64,000 nt of DNA from Adiantum capillus-veneris (taxonomy: Eukaryota > Streptophyta > Polypodiopsida > Polypodiales > Pteridaceae): assembly GCA_014529385.2 (NCBI GenBank), contig CM043963.1, forward strand, positions 78,764,412 to 78,828,411, written 5' to 3'. The position numbers were made by a program, and so were the translations under genes. Shown one piece after another: positions 37,560 to 47,955 of this stretch. Positions within the stretch are counted from its first letter, which is position 1. The number at the start of each line of letters is the position of its first letter. The notes under the pieces are model-generated. The model did no database searches. It had not been told where the DNA came from and was given only the letters and a program-made list of their open reading frames with translations.

Positions 37560-39187
37560 ACTATACACATGTCTTGAGGTGAGGTGTCTTTTATGGTTAG
37601 GTCAATGGCTATTTTGTGTTAGTATGTTAGTGGTTAGTGTTAGTAATCACTAGAAAGTTAATGATATATTTACAATGGGTAGAATGGGTGGGATGGTTGG
37701 AGTAAGATGGTTGAATGAAGTGAGCAAATCCTTGTGATGGTGAAGCTTGAAGAAGTTTTGGACTTACTTGTGTAGGTTCTCAAAATGACCATCGATCTTC
37801 TTCTTCGTCTTCTCTTCTTTACGCCACCGCTGCCAAGGTTGATCATCGTGATGAAAATGGTAATTCCATTGATGAGATCTTTTGATTTGCAGAGGTTAAG
37901 CATGGTACACATGCTGAATTTATGTATATATATAAGGAGTAAGATGGAATTGTACTTTGGAGATAATAGAGAGAGGCATAGAGATGGTGTATGTACATGG
38001 AGAGCTCATATGAGAGCTATGGGAGTAAGTGGGGAGGTTAATGGTGAAGAAGGTGAGAGAAACCATTGAAGGTGCAGGTTTGAGTGAGGGATTGAGAGAA
38101 ATGTGTGTGTGTGTGTGTGTGTGTAGAAGTGTGGAAAGAGGTGAGAGAAGACTATGGGCTACTTGTGAAAAAAGTGGGCAGACTGGGGTCCACTCAAAAA
38201 ATCATAGCTCACCGCTGGTAGCTCCAAAAATCATGAAAACATTTGAGGTGATTATTCAGAGCGTGGGCTACATTTTCTCTTTTGACCACTGCTCCAAATT
38301 CGGAGTGGAGATAGGTGCCAAAATTCTCACCAAAAAGCCTGTTTTTATGCTTGCAAAAGTCTTTTAGTGGACCCCTCCTTTGTTGAATTTGTACAATACA
38401 TCCAAGAGTGAGCCCCTCCTTTGTCATATCATAATACAAAGCATCCAAGTTGCCCTTGACACATGCATGGAGGAGGATTATTGGTGAATAAAGAAATATA
38501 TACATGGTGGGACTAGTGTATGGACTATTCATGGACTTTAGCTCAATGAGCACATGGTGTTAGAATAATGAGTAAAAATAATAATAAAAATATGGAGGAG
38601 TTATGGATATGGAAAGATATTGGAATCATATGATATGGTCCCTCTTTGAATTATTTTGGGTGAAAGAGGAAAAGGTATGCAAGTAAATAATATAATAAAC
38701 TTGACCAATGAGTAGAAATCAATTTTTTGTTTTCACGAGGGTGAGAGTGAAAATGTGGGAGTGATTTGTATAAAGGAAAAATATAAGGTTAGAGTATGTA
38801 CATATTGGCAAAAAATATACTTATGGTGTAAGAGGATGAAAGAAGGTGTACATATGTTTAATAAAACACACACCTAAGTAGAAATATTTAAATAAAATAC
38901 CAAAATAATTATAAAAAATCCCTATATTTAGGCCATATATACAATGAAATATTTACACACAAAGAGGCCATAATATACTTTTATTTTTTATTTTTTTTTA
39001 TTTTTTTTGGCTCACCTAGCCCAGTGACTAGCTAGCTGAGGGTTTTTAAGAAGATATGGGAAAAGCCCCCTAACTCACACACGCCTATGTACAGTGAAAT
39101 GGTAAGGATAGCCATAGCGTTTGGGTGAATTTGGTAGGGTGGAGTAATCTAGTATGGCAATTATGGAGAGCCGAAAAACGGCTATCA
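36496..39187 (-). repeat. Tat-type gypsy 5' LTR (2692 bp)
   Basis: Direct copy of 27898-30573, slightly longer because of the GA tract (37519-37558) and the GT tract (38103-38124). Most other differences are isolated substitutions, for example GCGGTCC versus GCGGTTC near the left end. Confidence 0.93.
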
Positions 39188-39191
39188 ACGC
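39188..39191. repeat. Tat-type gypsy right target-site duplication ACGC
   Basis: ACGC after the LTR matches the last four bases before 27898. With it removed the interrupted frame reads K-D-A-L-N. Confidence 0.75.
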
Positions 39192-40905
39192 GCTGAACCA
39201 CATGCGCTCTCGTGCTTTTGGGCTGCATGATACATGTTGCAACTGTATATGCAATATCTGTGCTACAGGCAAGAACATTAGCAGCAGCTACTTGGCTTCA
39301 CATCACACATTCAAAGGTGTCACACAGATGTGGGAGTCCGTTCTCTGTCCAAAGCCAGCAGATGCAGTTTTCCATAGAAGGGAATGCCTGATGGGAGACT
39401 GTAAGAAATGTGGAGTAAAGAAGTTAGAATTATGTTTCTTAGAAACAACAAAGCCAGGTAAGAGTATTAATGTGAAAGTATTTGCATATGTAGAAGCAAA
39501 AGACATGCATGGAAACAACAAGAAAAGAAAAGATCTTTTGCATAAAGAAATGCAGTGCTTGGAGTTTCTTCGACTGTTGCAGACCAAGTTGAAGCTCTTC
39601 ATCACTCATAACTATGTGGCACGATGTCAAGGACAACAATTTAAGGATTGTATACTTCGCTTTCCGGATGATGTCATTGTCTCAGTTATTGACTTTGCTG
39701 AAAATTACGCCTTCAAGGAGCAAAATGAGATTCAGTCACAATGCATTGGCACTCTAGCCAAGTAACTATTTTTGTACACATAACGTACTACCGCAAGGCA
39801 GGGGAGATAGTCAAAACAATCCACTTCTTCATATCAAATGATAGGGTGCATGACACACTGTTTGTGCAACATTGCTTCATGCTACACCGTGACTGGTTAC
39901 AACAAGAGGGTGTCACTTGTAAACAACATTGGGTGTGGTCAAATGGTGCGGCCTCGCAATTCAAGGGAGCCAGGCCTTTCTATTTTTTGCAAGATATGGT
40001 GGACTCACAGGGATTGGGATGAGATGGTTCTTCTTTGGATCAGGGCATGGCAAGGGCAAGCATGATGGTGAAAGAGCAATTGTGAAAAGAACCTTGACCC
40101 ATGAACAACTAAAACCTAATGGAGCTATATTGCAGTGTGCAGCTGATGTGGTTGCTTATTGCCAGGCCAACCTATCGCAGGGATCACCTGCATCATATCC
40201 TTCAAACGAAAGGGAATGTGCTCGTGTGTTTTGGGAGGTTAAAGAGGGAGATGTTAACAGGGAAGTTAAGTGGAATTGTGCCACTGTGGCAAAAAGTCGC
40301 TCTTTGCATGCTATTCATGGTCACAACCCGCAGGATCCAACTACCCTTGCAACAAGAAAGTTGGCATGCTTCTGTGATGCATGCATGAACGGAAGGTGGA
40401 ATCGCTACATCAATAAAGCTCACGTGGAAGCTTGGGATTATCAGATTCTGCAGCCATTACTTGAGCAAACAGATGAAGTTTCAACAGAGGAAGTCGTTGG
40501 CTATGATGACTTCACATACGAAGGTGATCATGATGTGTTGAGTAGCGCTCTATGTTACGGAGACACATTTGCTGTAAATCCAGATGCTTTAACCAACGCT
40601 GAAGATGTGGATTTCTATCTGGTCAAGTGTGTTGCAGAAAAGGAGAAGGTGGAGAAGGGGTACATTGATGAATGGAGCAATGTAATTGACAGAGGCTCAT
40701 ATGTTGTGCAAGGATTGTATTACAAGCAATTGGATGCATACACCTTCAAGCTAGACCACAAGCAGCCTATCATCCACCTACTTTCACATCTGGTGTGATG
40801 TATCAAAATACCCATGGAGCACATCCCAAGGAGAAGGCAGATGTACACAATCACTCCAGAAAGCTATGAAGCAATCTGTAATAGCATGCCCTTCAGCTTT
40901 TAAGT
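39192..40905 (+). pseudogene. Transposase-like gene, main 3' part (DDE-like)
   Basis: Continues from 27897. An N-terminal Cys-rich segment (CCNCICNICATGK, CPKPADAVFHRRECLMGDCKKCGVKK) resembles zinc-binding regions. VIVSVIDFAENYAFKEQNE follows, then after a 1-base frameshift at about 39745 WHSSQVTIFVHITYY, NDRVHDTLFVQHC, HWVWSNGAASQFKG, and after another frameshift near 39990 RWFFFGSGHGKGKHDG. This order (Asp in IDFAEN, S-D/N-G-A-A-S-Q-x-K, F-x-x-S-H-G-K-x-x-x-D-G) occurs, from memory, in uncharacterised eukaryotic transposase-like proteins; I cannot name the superfamily. The Asp expected in S-D-G-A is Asn here. The C-terminal part to 40905 is acidic and rich in aromatic residues. Confidence 0.65.
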
Positions 40906-41075
40906 TGTATCCACTAGATTTTCTATATACCACTTTGTTGTAAGGGTATGCAGTTTTGTTATAAAGTTGGTTTTGTGTCAGCATGCTAACTATCAAACTG
41001 TTTACATTAATTGCCAGCATCAAATTATTTACATAGGGTTCAATTTTACAATGACAGTCACTGCCCCAAAAACCC

Positions 41076-42185
41076 TTAAGGCCTCCTCGGAGGGCGCTTG
41101 TAGTGACCGGGCTGTCCTTCTCGTTGTTTGTCTTCTTCCTGCTGCCTCTTTTCTTTTCTCTCTGCTTCCTCCTTTCTCTCTGTTTCCTCCTCTGCTTCTA
41201 GGTTGGCACTATGTTGCTCACTTTCTCTTCTTTCCCTCTCCAGCTTTTCTTTCTCTCTTTCTGCTTGTAGGTCAGCTTCCCGCTGTTTGCGATGAATTTC
41301 TTCCAGTCTTTTAGCCTCTATATCCCTCTTTTGAATGTCAAGCAAACGTTTGACAACTGCATCAGAAAACTCATATGAGCCTGTCTCAAACACATTATCA
41401 ACAACATATAAGCCAGGACTTCAAAGTTTCTATAAGGAACTTTTCCCTCTGCTCAACACTCTAGTGCTCTAGACTGGGAGTAACAAGTTTGTGGTGGGTT
41501 CAGAAACACTTTGTAGAAGCTATTATCGATTATAAGTGTGTTTTGGGTGTTGTACCCCGGAGTGTGTTTCCAGAACAAGGATAAGTCTTTCATAAACACA
41601 GGTTTTCTCTGGATCTTCCAGGATTTCTTTGTACAGTGCGCTTGAGAAAAAAACCCAATAATCTTTGGCACCTGCTCTTTAAAAGCAGTATGGCAAATAC
41701 TCATGACTTTACTATGGAGTCTTGTGCTCCATATAAACACATTAAAGAACTGCAGGCACCAGTCCAAAAAAAAATGTCTGTCCTTACGACAGAACACCTG
41801 CTTATCAAGTACATCGTATTTCAGCATTTCATCTGCATATGCCGGGGGCTTTTCACCAAAGCAAGGCTCTACCACTGCCACCAAAAGACCGTTTAGGTCC
41901 AGCACCAGAGCCCTCTTTTCATCACATAAATGCTTAGGCACCCATATTAGGTCTGGTAGAGGATACCATTCAGCAAAAATAACCGGCCCACTTGGGTGCA
42001 CATAATTTAGGTGCTCAATAATACTACGGGCAAGCTGTGAATATCGTTCAAGGCATTTTTCAATCTCCATTTTTCGTCTCCTTAACAGCCTGGCTTTGTG
42101 GACTCACCATCTACGTAATTTCTGCCATTGCATGGCCGCAGTTGCATCAGGCATGACGATTAACGCCTGTATCTCTTCCTCTGCA
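41076..42185 (-). pseudogene. FCP1/NIF-like phosphatase domain protein (degenerate)
   Basis: Possible exon start near 42185 after an acceptor-like CCCTGCAG, with a TGA at about 42107 before MEIEKCLERYSQLARSI (42070). The HAD/FCP1 pattern follows: ALVLDLNGLLVAVVEP, FFLDWCLQFFNVFIWSTR, KDLSLFWK, and YNTQNTLIIDNSFYKVFLNP. In active FCP1-type phosphatases the first motif is D-x-D-G-T and the last ends D-D-S; here the second Asp of D-x-D is Asn and D-D-S is D-N-S, so catalysis is probably lost. After a stop and frameshift (about 41450) the frame 41393-41076 is a highly charged coiled coil (EKEKLERERRESEQ). FCP1-like domains remove phosphates from Ser/Thr, for example in the RNA polymerase II tail. 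Confidence 0.65.
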
Positions 42186-42414
42186 GGGAAACCGCGATAC
42201 GAAATGAACAAGTTTTTTTAAAAAAAAGGCGCAAAAATTATAATGAACTATTACAATGAACTGCTGCTCATATTTATATTTCACAAAAATACATTTTCAT
42301 TGGAAAACAAAATGCATGTCAGTTACAATACGCATTTGGGTTTCAAAATGATCTAGCATATACAGTGAAGGGCACAACCGAGTAGGGAGCAATAAGTCTT
42401 AACACAACTTTTTG

Positions 42415-42967
42415 CAAGCTCTTGAGCGGGTGGCTTTCTTTTCACCTTTGGAGCTTTCAGCCTTGTCCGAACCACAGGCTGTGCTTGCAATGTCTTCGGG
42501 TACCTCTTCAAGGCCAACTTTTCTTTTCAGTTGAGCTTTACGCAAAAACCCTCGAGAGGGCTGTTGTCACCAACTTCTTGCTCATCTTCTATGTTGTCAT
42601 TCTTCAAAGTTTTCCCTGAGCCACTAGCCATTGTCCGCTGAGAAGCTTCCGCTCTTTCAGTTGTAGCACGCATCGCTGGCACACGAGGAGCCATGACAAA
42701 AAAATCATCTTATTTTTCATCTTCTGAGTTCCTGCTCACATCAGCACCTTCCTCTGTTGTTTTCATGCTTTCATTTAGCATCTGCTGGGAGCCCTCATCC
42801 ACCCCTTCACTCCTTGCATCCAGCTCAACACCCTTCTCCGTCGAAGGGTTCTCACCTGTATCTAGCTCATCACTCTCCTCGATCAAAAGGTCCTCCATTA
42901 CAGCCTTTCCCTTGCCCTTCCTGTCATGCACACTGCCCACATCACGGAGGGACTGCCACAAGCCTGC
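42415..42967 (-). pseudogene. Acidic then basic, disordered segment of the minus-strand gene
   Basis: The - strand has an acceptor-like TTTTTTGTTGCAG just right of 42967, then LWQSLRDVGSVHDRKGKGKA, an acidic stretch (EDLLIEESDELDTGEN), a stop at about 42710, and a Lys/Arg-rich tail (LKAPKVKRKPPAQELAKS) ending near 42415. No catalytic domain is visible. It looks like the C-terminal part of a nuclear, low-complexity protein. Exon connections to either side are uncertain. Confidence 0.45.
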
Positions 42968-43059
42968 AACAAAAAACGTGGATTAAGACTCATATAACCA
43001 TGTCATGTATGCTAGAAAATGTTTGATATGCTGTGACTATGTGTGCAGCCTGGCATACA

Positions 43060-43780
43060 TTGGAATCCATTATGCTGACAAGCCCAATATGCTAATTCGA
43101 ATTGCTGAGTATGCTAACTAGCATATCCAATATGCTAGTTTGCATCTGGAGATGGTAGCTTACTTACTAGATTTGCCATTATGACAAACTTACTCTAGTC
43201 TGTACACTGAGCACAAGTATGCTAATTAGCATACAAGATATGGTAATTAGCATATCCAGTCAACACACTCAGTATTCTAATTAACACCGTGGGTATGCTA
43301 ATAAGCACACCCTGTACACTAAAAGACAGTCCTTGTATGCTAGCTACTAGCAGTCCCAGTATGCTAATTAGCATATCCAGTATGCTAATTAGCATACCCA
43401 GTATGCTATTTAGTATTCCCAGTATGCTAATAAGCATATCCAGTATGCTAATCAGCATACTCAATACGTAAATCAACATACCCAGTATGCTAATGAGCAT
43501 TCCCAGTATGCTAATTAGCATACCCAGTATGCTAATTAGCATATCCAGTATGCTAATCAGCATACCCAGTACGCTAATCAGCATACCCAGTACGCTAATC
43601 AGCATATACAGTTTGCTAGTTAGAATTTGGATATGGTAGTTAACTTACTAGATATGGTAGTTAACTTACTAGATATGCTAATATGCCAAACTTACTCTAA
43701 TCTGTACACTAAGCACAGGGTATGCTAATTAGCATACAAGATATGCTAATTAGCATATCCAGTTAACACACTTAATATTC
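43060..43780. repeat. Palindromic minisatellite array 2 (core TATGCTAATTAGCATA)
   Basis: At least seven perfect copies of the 16-bp palindrome TATGCTAATTAGCATA and many one-base variants, spaced by CCCAG- or TCCAG-type linkers so that the period is about 21-22 bp (43350-43610 is the most regular part). On the - strand the 21-bp phase reads as repeated M-L-I-S-I-L-G, which is an artefact of the repeat. It lies between two minus-strand coding segments, so it is probably intronic. Confidence 0.93.
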
Positions 43781-43836
43781 AGGAAATGCCAAACCTTCCA
43801 ATGTCTCTTTAAATGTCTCTATTTTTACTTTACACT

Positions 43837-44597
43837 CTATTTCCCTCCATCCACGCTGTCGCTCTGTAGTAACCTCTGTAATTCATTTTCAGCGTCGTGA
43901 AGCTTTTGTCTCATAGAAAGCACAATTGGGGTGACCCTAGCATTGCTTGCTTGGACAACCCTCGTAGCTTCAAACTTTGATTTTGCAGTTAGAAGATGTT
44001 CTTTAGCATCTTGCAGTTGTTTGCTGAGAATTTCAGAGGCAGCCTTTATGTGCTGCAAATTCTCAACGCCAAAAAATGACAGGCTTTCAGCCTGCTGGTG
44101 AGTGCTGTGGCGAGAGATGGGTGTCTCCTTGGTATCCTCCTTCATTTCAGCTTGCCCCTCCTCGATGTTTTGACATACATTGCGCATCCTCCACTTTTCA
44201 ACATGGACCTCGTAGTACCCTTTCTCTCGGAGGTCCTGCAAATGCTGGATAGAGAATTCAACCTAATTGAATTGCATGGCTAAGCTACTTGCAATTGCTG
44301 CCGGGCTGAATTCTTTTACTACGGCGAATGCAGAGTTGATCTCCATGTTTGTTGGGGGACTTCTGATACACCTTGTAATGCAGCTGCATCACCTGGTCAA
44401 ACATATCAGTACGCAAACAACTGCATTTAATGCGATAGTGACTACGATTCTTTGACTCTTTGAAAACACTGAACCACTCCACATCACTGATCTGATCCCA
44501 CCTCACTAGTTTGGGGTTGGCACCAGCCACGGAGAGGCCAAGAATATCATTGAACTCTTCTGCTGTAATACAGAACTTGCTCTGTACGGGGACTGTA
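43837..44597 (-). pseudogene. Minus-strand gene: coiled-coil part
   Basis: After a probable short intron (donor GTGAGT near 44629, acceptor TTTACAG near 44598) the frame reads FCITAEEFNDILGLSV and WFSVFKESKNRSHYRIKCSCLR. A frameshift near 44350 leads to FAVVKEFSPAAIASSLAMQFN, then a stop, then LQDLREKGYYEVHVEKWRMR (44241-43837) and a predicted coiled coil (AKEHLLTAKSKFEATR, MRQKLHDAENELQRLL). I do not recognise the family. Two frame breaks show it is decayed. Confidence 0.5.
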
Positions 44598-44629
44598 AAC
44601 TTTGGAGATTTCCTTCGCCCTACTCACCC

Positions 44630-44833
44630 CCAATGTCACAAGATTAGCAGATTTTTCTATTTGTTGGCAGGTAAAAAATAATGTAGCCAGGAGTGTGTTA
44701 ACAGTAGGAAAGTGCAGTATTGAGCACTTCCTTCTAATTTCAAGGTTCAAATCAAACATTGGTTTGTGCTTCTTGAGCCAGACTTCGACTGAGTGATTGT
44801 ATTTCAAGTGACTATTCACAAGATGTCCTACTA
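44630..44833 (-). pseudogene. Minus-strand gene: third exon
   Basis: Acceptor GGCCGCTAG before 44833 and donor GTGAGT after 44630. The frame gives HLVNSHLKYNHSVEVWLKKH and LATLFFTCQQIEKSANL and fits phase-wise to the preceding exon (D-D-S / V-V-G). Family not recognised. Confidence 0.5.
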
Positions 44834-44947
44834 CTAGCGGCCGACATCAAGGGACAACTCTCCAGCCAAGACAGCACCAACAATTATCCTCGCAAATCAT
44901 AATGAGGTAGAGAGAGATATATATATATATATAGAGAGAGAGAGTAC

Positions 44948-45182
44948 CTGAGTCATCCTTCCCCTTTGTATGCAAGGTCTTTGCCATTGGGGATGCTGGG
45001 GAATCAGAGAGCTTCACCCTTTTTCGGGGCGGAGAAGAAGCAACAGAAAGTTCAGTCCTCGACTTTGTTTTTGGTTCTCTCTTACCTTTGTCCCCTGCGC
45101 CCCGCTTCTTTCCATGCATGTTGACTGCCCCACTCCGCTTGTCTCCACGCATTTTGACTGCCCCACTCCCCTTAGAGTAACA
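44948..45182 (-). pseudogene. Minus-strand gene: second exon, basic nuclear-type region
   Basis: Acceptor TTTACGCAG before 45182 and donor GACTCAG/GTACTC after 44948. The frame holds an internal near-repeat (GSGAVKMRGDKR, RSGAVNMHGKKR) and two basic clusters (KGKREPKTKSR, PPRKRVKLS) that look like nuclear localisation signals. It is open throughout. Confidence 0.55.
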
Positions 45183-45755
45183 CTGCGTAAATGGTTAGGA
45201 AAGTGGATTTATGGTAGTCTCCCTATTTTGTAATATTTGATGGATTCCCACACGTTTGAAAAGTTGCACTCTCATTATGCTTACAAGATATGCTTGTTGC
45301 CACATGATAACTAGCACAAAAAGCATGACAAGTTAACATGCTTACACCCACCACAAAAACCATTAAGCTAGTGTCATCTTGGCCCAATAGTGGCTGTAGA
45401 ACAAGGTATTAACATGTACGCCAGCATACATCAATACAAAGATGTGCATACTAGTGTCGTGGCTCTAGACATGCAAGGTAGACTCAACCACGATGAGGGA
45501 AATCACTGAAAGAGGCATGAAATAGGTAAAGTTAGCACAAAAATAAGGTAGCATGCGCACCACAAATGGCAGAAGAATTAATGCATTTTCAGTTGATCAT
45601 AACTCAGTCAACGACCTCACAATGTAAAGTGTGCATGTTCGGTTTAGGGTCTAGGAAATAAACCTAGTTGAATCCAACATGTGCTTAGTCTCACAAAAAA
45701 AAACATTTTCTTGGCCATGTATTTTAAGGAAAAACAAGGAAAACAAGCAGAGATA

Positions 45756-45760
45756 GCGAG
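45756..45760. repeat. Solo LTR-1 left target-site duplication GCGAG
   Basis: GCGAG here and at 47732-47736. Confidence 0.9.
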
Positions 45761-46178
45761 TGTAATGTACCCAACATTTACCCTTATAAATCATTTCAGA
45801 TATTTTGCAAAGTAATTGAGATTCTCAATTTTGTGAGTCATCATGAGTTTATCAGAGCAATCGGATTGAAAATCGGGTTCCGAATCCATTTATTTATGAT
45901 CTTTCTTTAAGTGGAACTATAGGTTTATGTGGGAACCTAATCTATGTGTGAAGAAAAAGCTTGGAGATAGTATTTTTAGGAAGGAAAGAGAGAATTAGGA
46001 TACTTCTTTCTTTCTCTCTTTCAAAATAGAATGAGAACTTGTAAGTATAGAGCTTTTTAAAATCGCATATAGAATTCGCGTACCAAAAAAATTAAATAAA
46101 AATTAGAGCCGCGATGACGCGCGAGCTTTTTCCTTCTCCTATTCTCGAAACCTCTCAGTATTCTTAGCACCCCCCTAG

Positions 46179-46189
46179 AGCCTATATAA
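46179..46189 (+). promoter_or_regulatory. TATA box of solo LTR-1
   Basis: CCTATATAAAGG is followed about 30 bp later by a pyrimidine-rich CTCTCACTTTG where transcription would be expected to start. Confidence 0.65.
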
Positions 46190-46341
46190 AGGACCCTTCT
46201 CCTCTCACTTTGAACACACACATCTACAGAAGCGGAAGCTCTCATGCAACGACGCGCCGGAGTAAGCCTCTCTCCCTTAACCTCTCATCTTCAAGCCATC
46301 TCCATCTCCAATCTTCGACGTGCCTTCAACCGATTTGTGAA

Positions 46342-46343
<2 letters not shown>

Positions 46344-46391
<48 letters not shown>
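46344..46391. repeat. (CT)n microsatellite in solo LTR-1
   Basis: Forty-eight-base CT run in the transcribed part of the LTR. The Ser/Leu-rich frames over it are repeat artefacts. Confidence 0.98.
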
Positions 46392-46394
<3 letters not shown>

Positions 46395-46889
46395 AACGCG
46401 CTTTTCTTTTCTCCATTCCGAAGCTATAGCCCCGAAGCGTGTAACACGAAGTTCTAAGGATGCCCATGCCGTTGCACCACCAAGGAAGGTGGGAAGGAAG
46501 GTTTCTACTCTGAACAGATCTCATGCGGAAGCATCAACCGAAGAAGAAATCGAAGCAGTCCAACCTCTAGCACAGGAGTTAGCCGCACGCACTCCAAATC
46601 TGGTAAGACAAATTTATAATTTTGCAATGGTATTCATGTTTGAATTGGGAAGCTAAGCATAGGGAACCCCTTAAACCGTTCGAAAAACGTGATTCTATCA
46701 CATGAAACACACATATGTTTTCATAGACTAGTGAAAGGACTATTTAATAAATTGTTACTATTTGTTGGATTGTTATTGTTTAATCAATTGTTATTGTTTG
46801 ATAAACGGTTTCTGATTGATATGAAGAATTGGTTGATCATGTTTAATGAATTATTAATGGGATGAATTGTTGAAAGAATATATTTTGTT

Positions 46890-47130
46890 CTCGTGGATAG
46901 CGAGATGATTCCGCGGATAGTGGAGATTAAAGCTGAGGTTATCGGCTCTCTTTTGTTCCTCGCGGTTAGCGAGATGCCTCGCGGGTAGCGAGATGCCTAG
47001 CGGTTAGCAAGATGCCTCGCGGGTAGCGGGATGCCTTGTGGTTAGCGAGATGGGAAGGTTGCGCAATTCGCGGTTAGCGAATAAATCCTTTGCAAAGGCT
47101 CTGTTAGTTAGACAGAGAAAGTCCGCGGGT
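46890..47130 (+). repeat. Minisatellite of about 20-bp units in solo LTR-1
   Basis: Units of the form CGCGG(G/T)TAGCGAGATGCCT recur about seven times, with more distant relatives at 46900 and 47120 (GATAGCGAGATG, CCGCGGGTAGCGG). The units contain CGCG and are CG-rich compared with the surrounding AT-rich sequence. Confidence 0.85.
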
Positions 47131-47731
47131 AGCGGCAAAATGATGAGAAATTAGAAAATTTGTTTTTGTTGAATAATAGGGTTTCCTTCATTAGCGTTGT
47201 TTGAATTGTTTTGGTATTGTTTGAAGGGCTATATGAAAGAACCTGTGTTTGGAATTAATTAAGGAACAGTGTTTGTATATGTAAAACAATGTGGGAAAAA
47301 GTGTACGTGTGGTGTGGAAAGTGGGGACTGACTCAGATTGCCAGTCAAGGATGGGTGGACTCGATTAGTTGAGTACTTTTCACTTTGTCTTTGTTAGTTA
47401 GAGATTTATCTCTTGTCATATTTTGGATTTAAGGATGGCGGCCGTGCCTCTTAAACGCGGGGGAAAAGGCGTTGTTTTTGGATCCTTAATATGTGAAAGG
47501 GATTTCTTCTCTTATAATGAAAGATCTAGAGTCCATAGAACCTTTAATCTCATCGACCTCGCTTGTGGCATAGGGTCTTGCAACTACGAACACAATAGGT
47601 GGAAGTCTTCTTCTCTTCCGTTGCTTGTATCCTTGCTTCGCATTATCGGAGTAGGGTGTCGTCAACGGATTTAGAGGATAGAGAAGGCTATCTTCCATGT
47701 CGTCCCGATCTTTTAGGACGGGGACCTTACA

Positions 47732-47736
47732 GCGAG
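47732..47736. repeat. Solo LTR-1 right target-site duplication GCGAG
   Basis: Identical to 45756-45760. Confidence 0.9.
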
Positions 47737-47892
47737 TGCTCAATAGCGACTGTATAACTATGTTCTAGTATATGCTCCATCATGCATGGTATTTACTAAA
47801 TACGAAGACATCTTTGCTAATGTTTCCAAATGCTCAATACTGGGTGTATAACTAGGTTCTAATATATGCTCTCTCAAACGCACACCAAGCAT

Positions 47893-47952
<60 letters not shown>
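47893..47952. repeat. (CA)n microsatellite, ~60 bp
   Basis: Uninterrupted CA run. Confidence 0.98.

Positions 47953-47955
<3 letters not shown>

Larger units (their letters stand above)
27898..39187 (-). mobile_element. Tat-type gypsy retrotransposon, young and nearly intact (11.29 kb)
   Basis: Two direct LTRs of 2676 and 2692 bp differ at few positions (mostly single bases and GA/GT tract lengths), so the insertion is recent. Between them, on the - strand, lies a gag-pol frame of about 1778 codons with a single internal stop. The presence of a second, archaeal-type RNase H between the gypsy RNase H and integrase is the hallmark of the Tat lineage. The element interrupts the transposase-like gene; removing it and one ACGC copy restores the frame. 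Confidence 0.95.
45761..47731 (+). mobile_element. Solo LTR-1 (1971 bp)
   Basis: Starts TGTAATG and ends CCTTACA (inverted TGTAA/TTACA), flanked by perfect GCGAG duplications. No pol or second LTR is nearby, so this is best explained by recombination between the LTRs of a full element. It contains a TATA box (46181), a CT microsatellite, a 20-bp minisatellite and, at its end, the inverted pair CGTCCCGATC / GGACGGGG. Orientation is set by the TATA box. The parent element is probably gypsy, judging only from LTR length. Confidence 0.85.

Noticed and set aside
43222-43605. Protein of repeated M-L-I-S-I-L-G units, and the similar M-L-T-S-M-L frame at 27186-27428
   Set aside because: The 21-bp minisatellite period is a multiple of three, so any stop-free phase gives a repeat protein. 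The arrays lie in predicted introns.
43350-43610. CRISPR-like array (short palindromic repeats with regular spacing)
   Set aside because: Spacers are only about 5 bp and similar to each other, there are no cas genes, and the context is eukaryotic. It is a minisatellite.
46210-46656. Possible host gene start behind a TATA box
   Set aside because: It lies wholly within a solo LTR defined by TG...CA ends and a GCGAG duplication; the TATA box is the LTR promoter.
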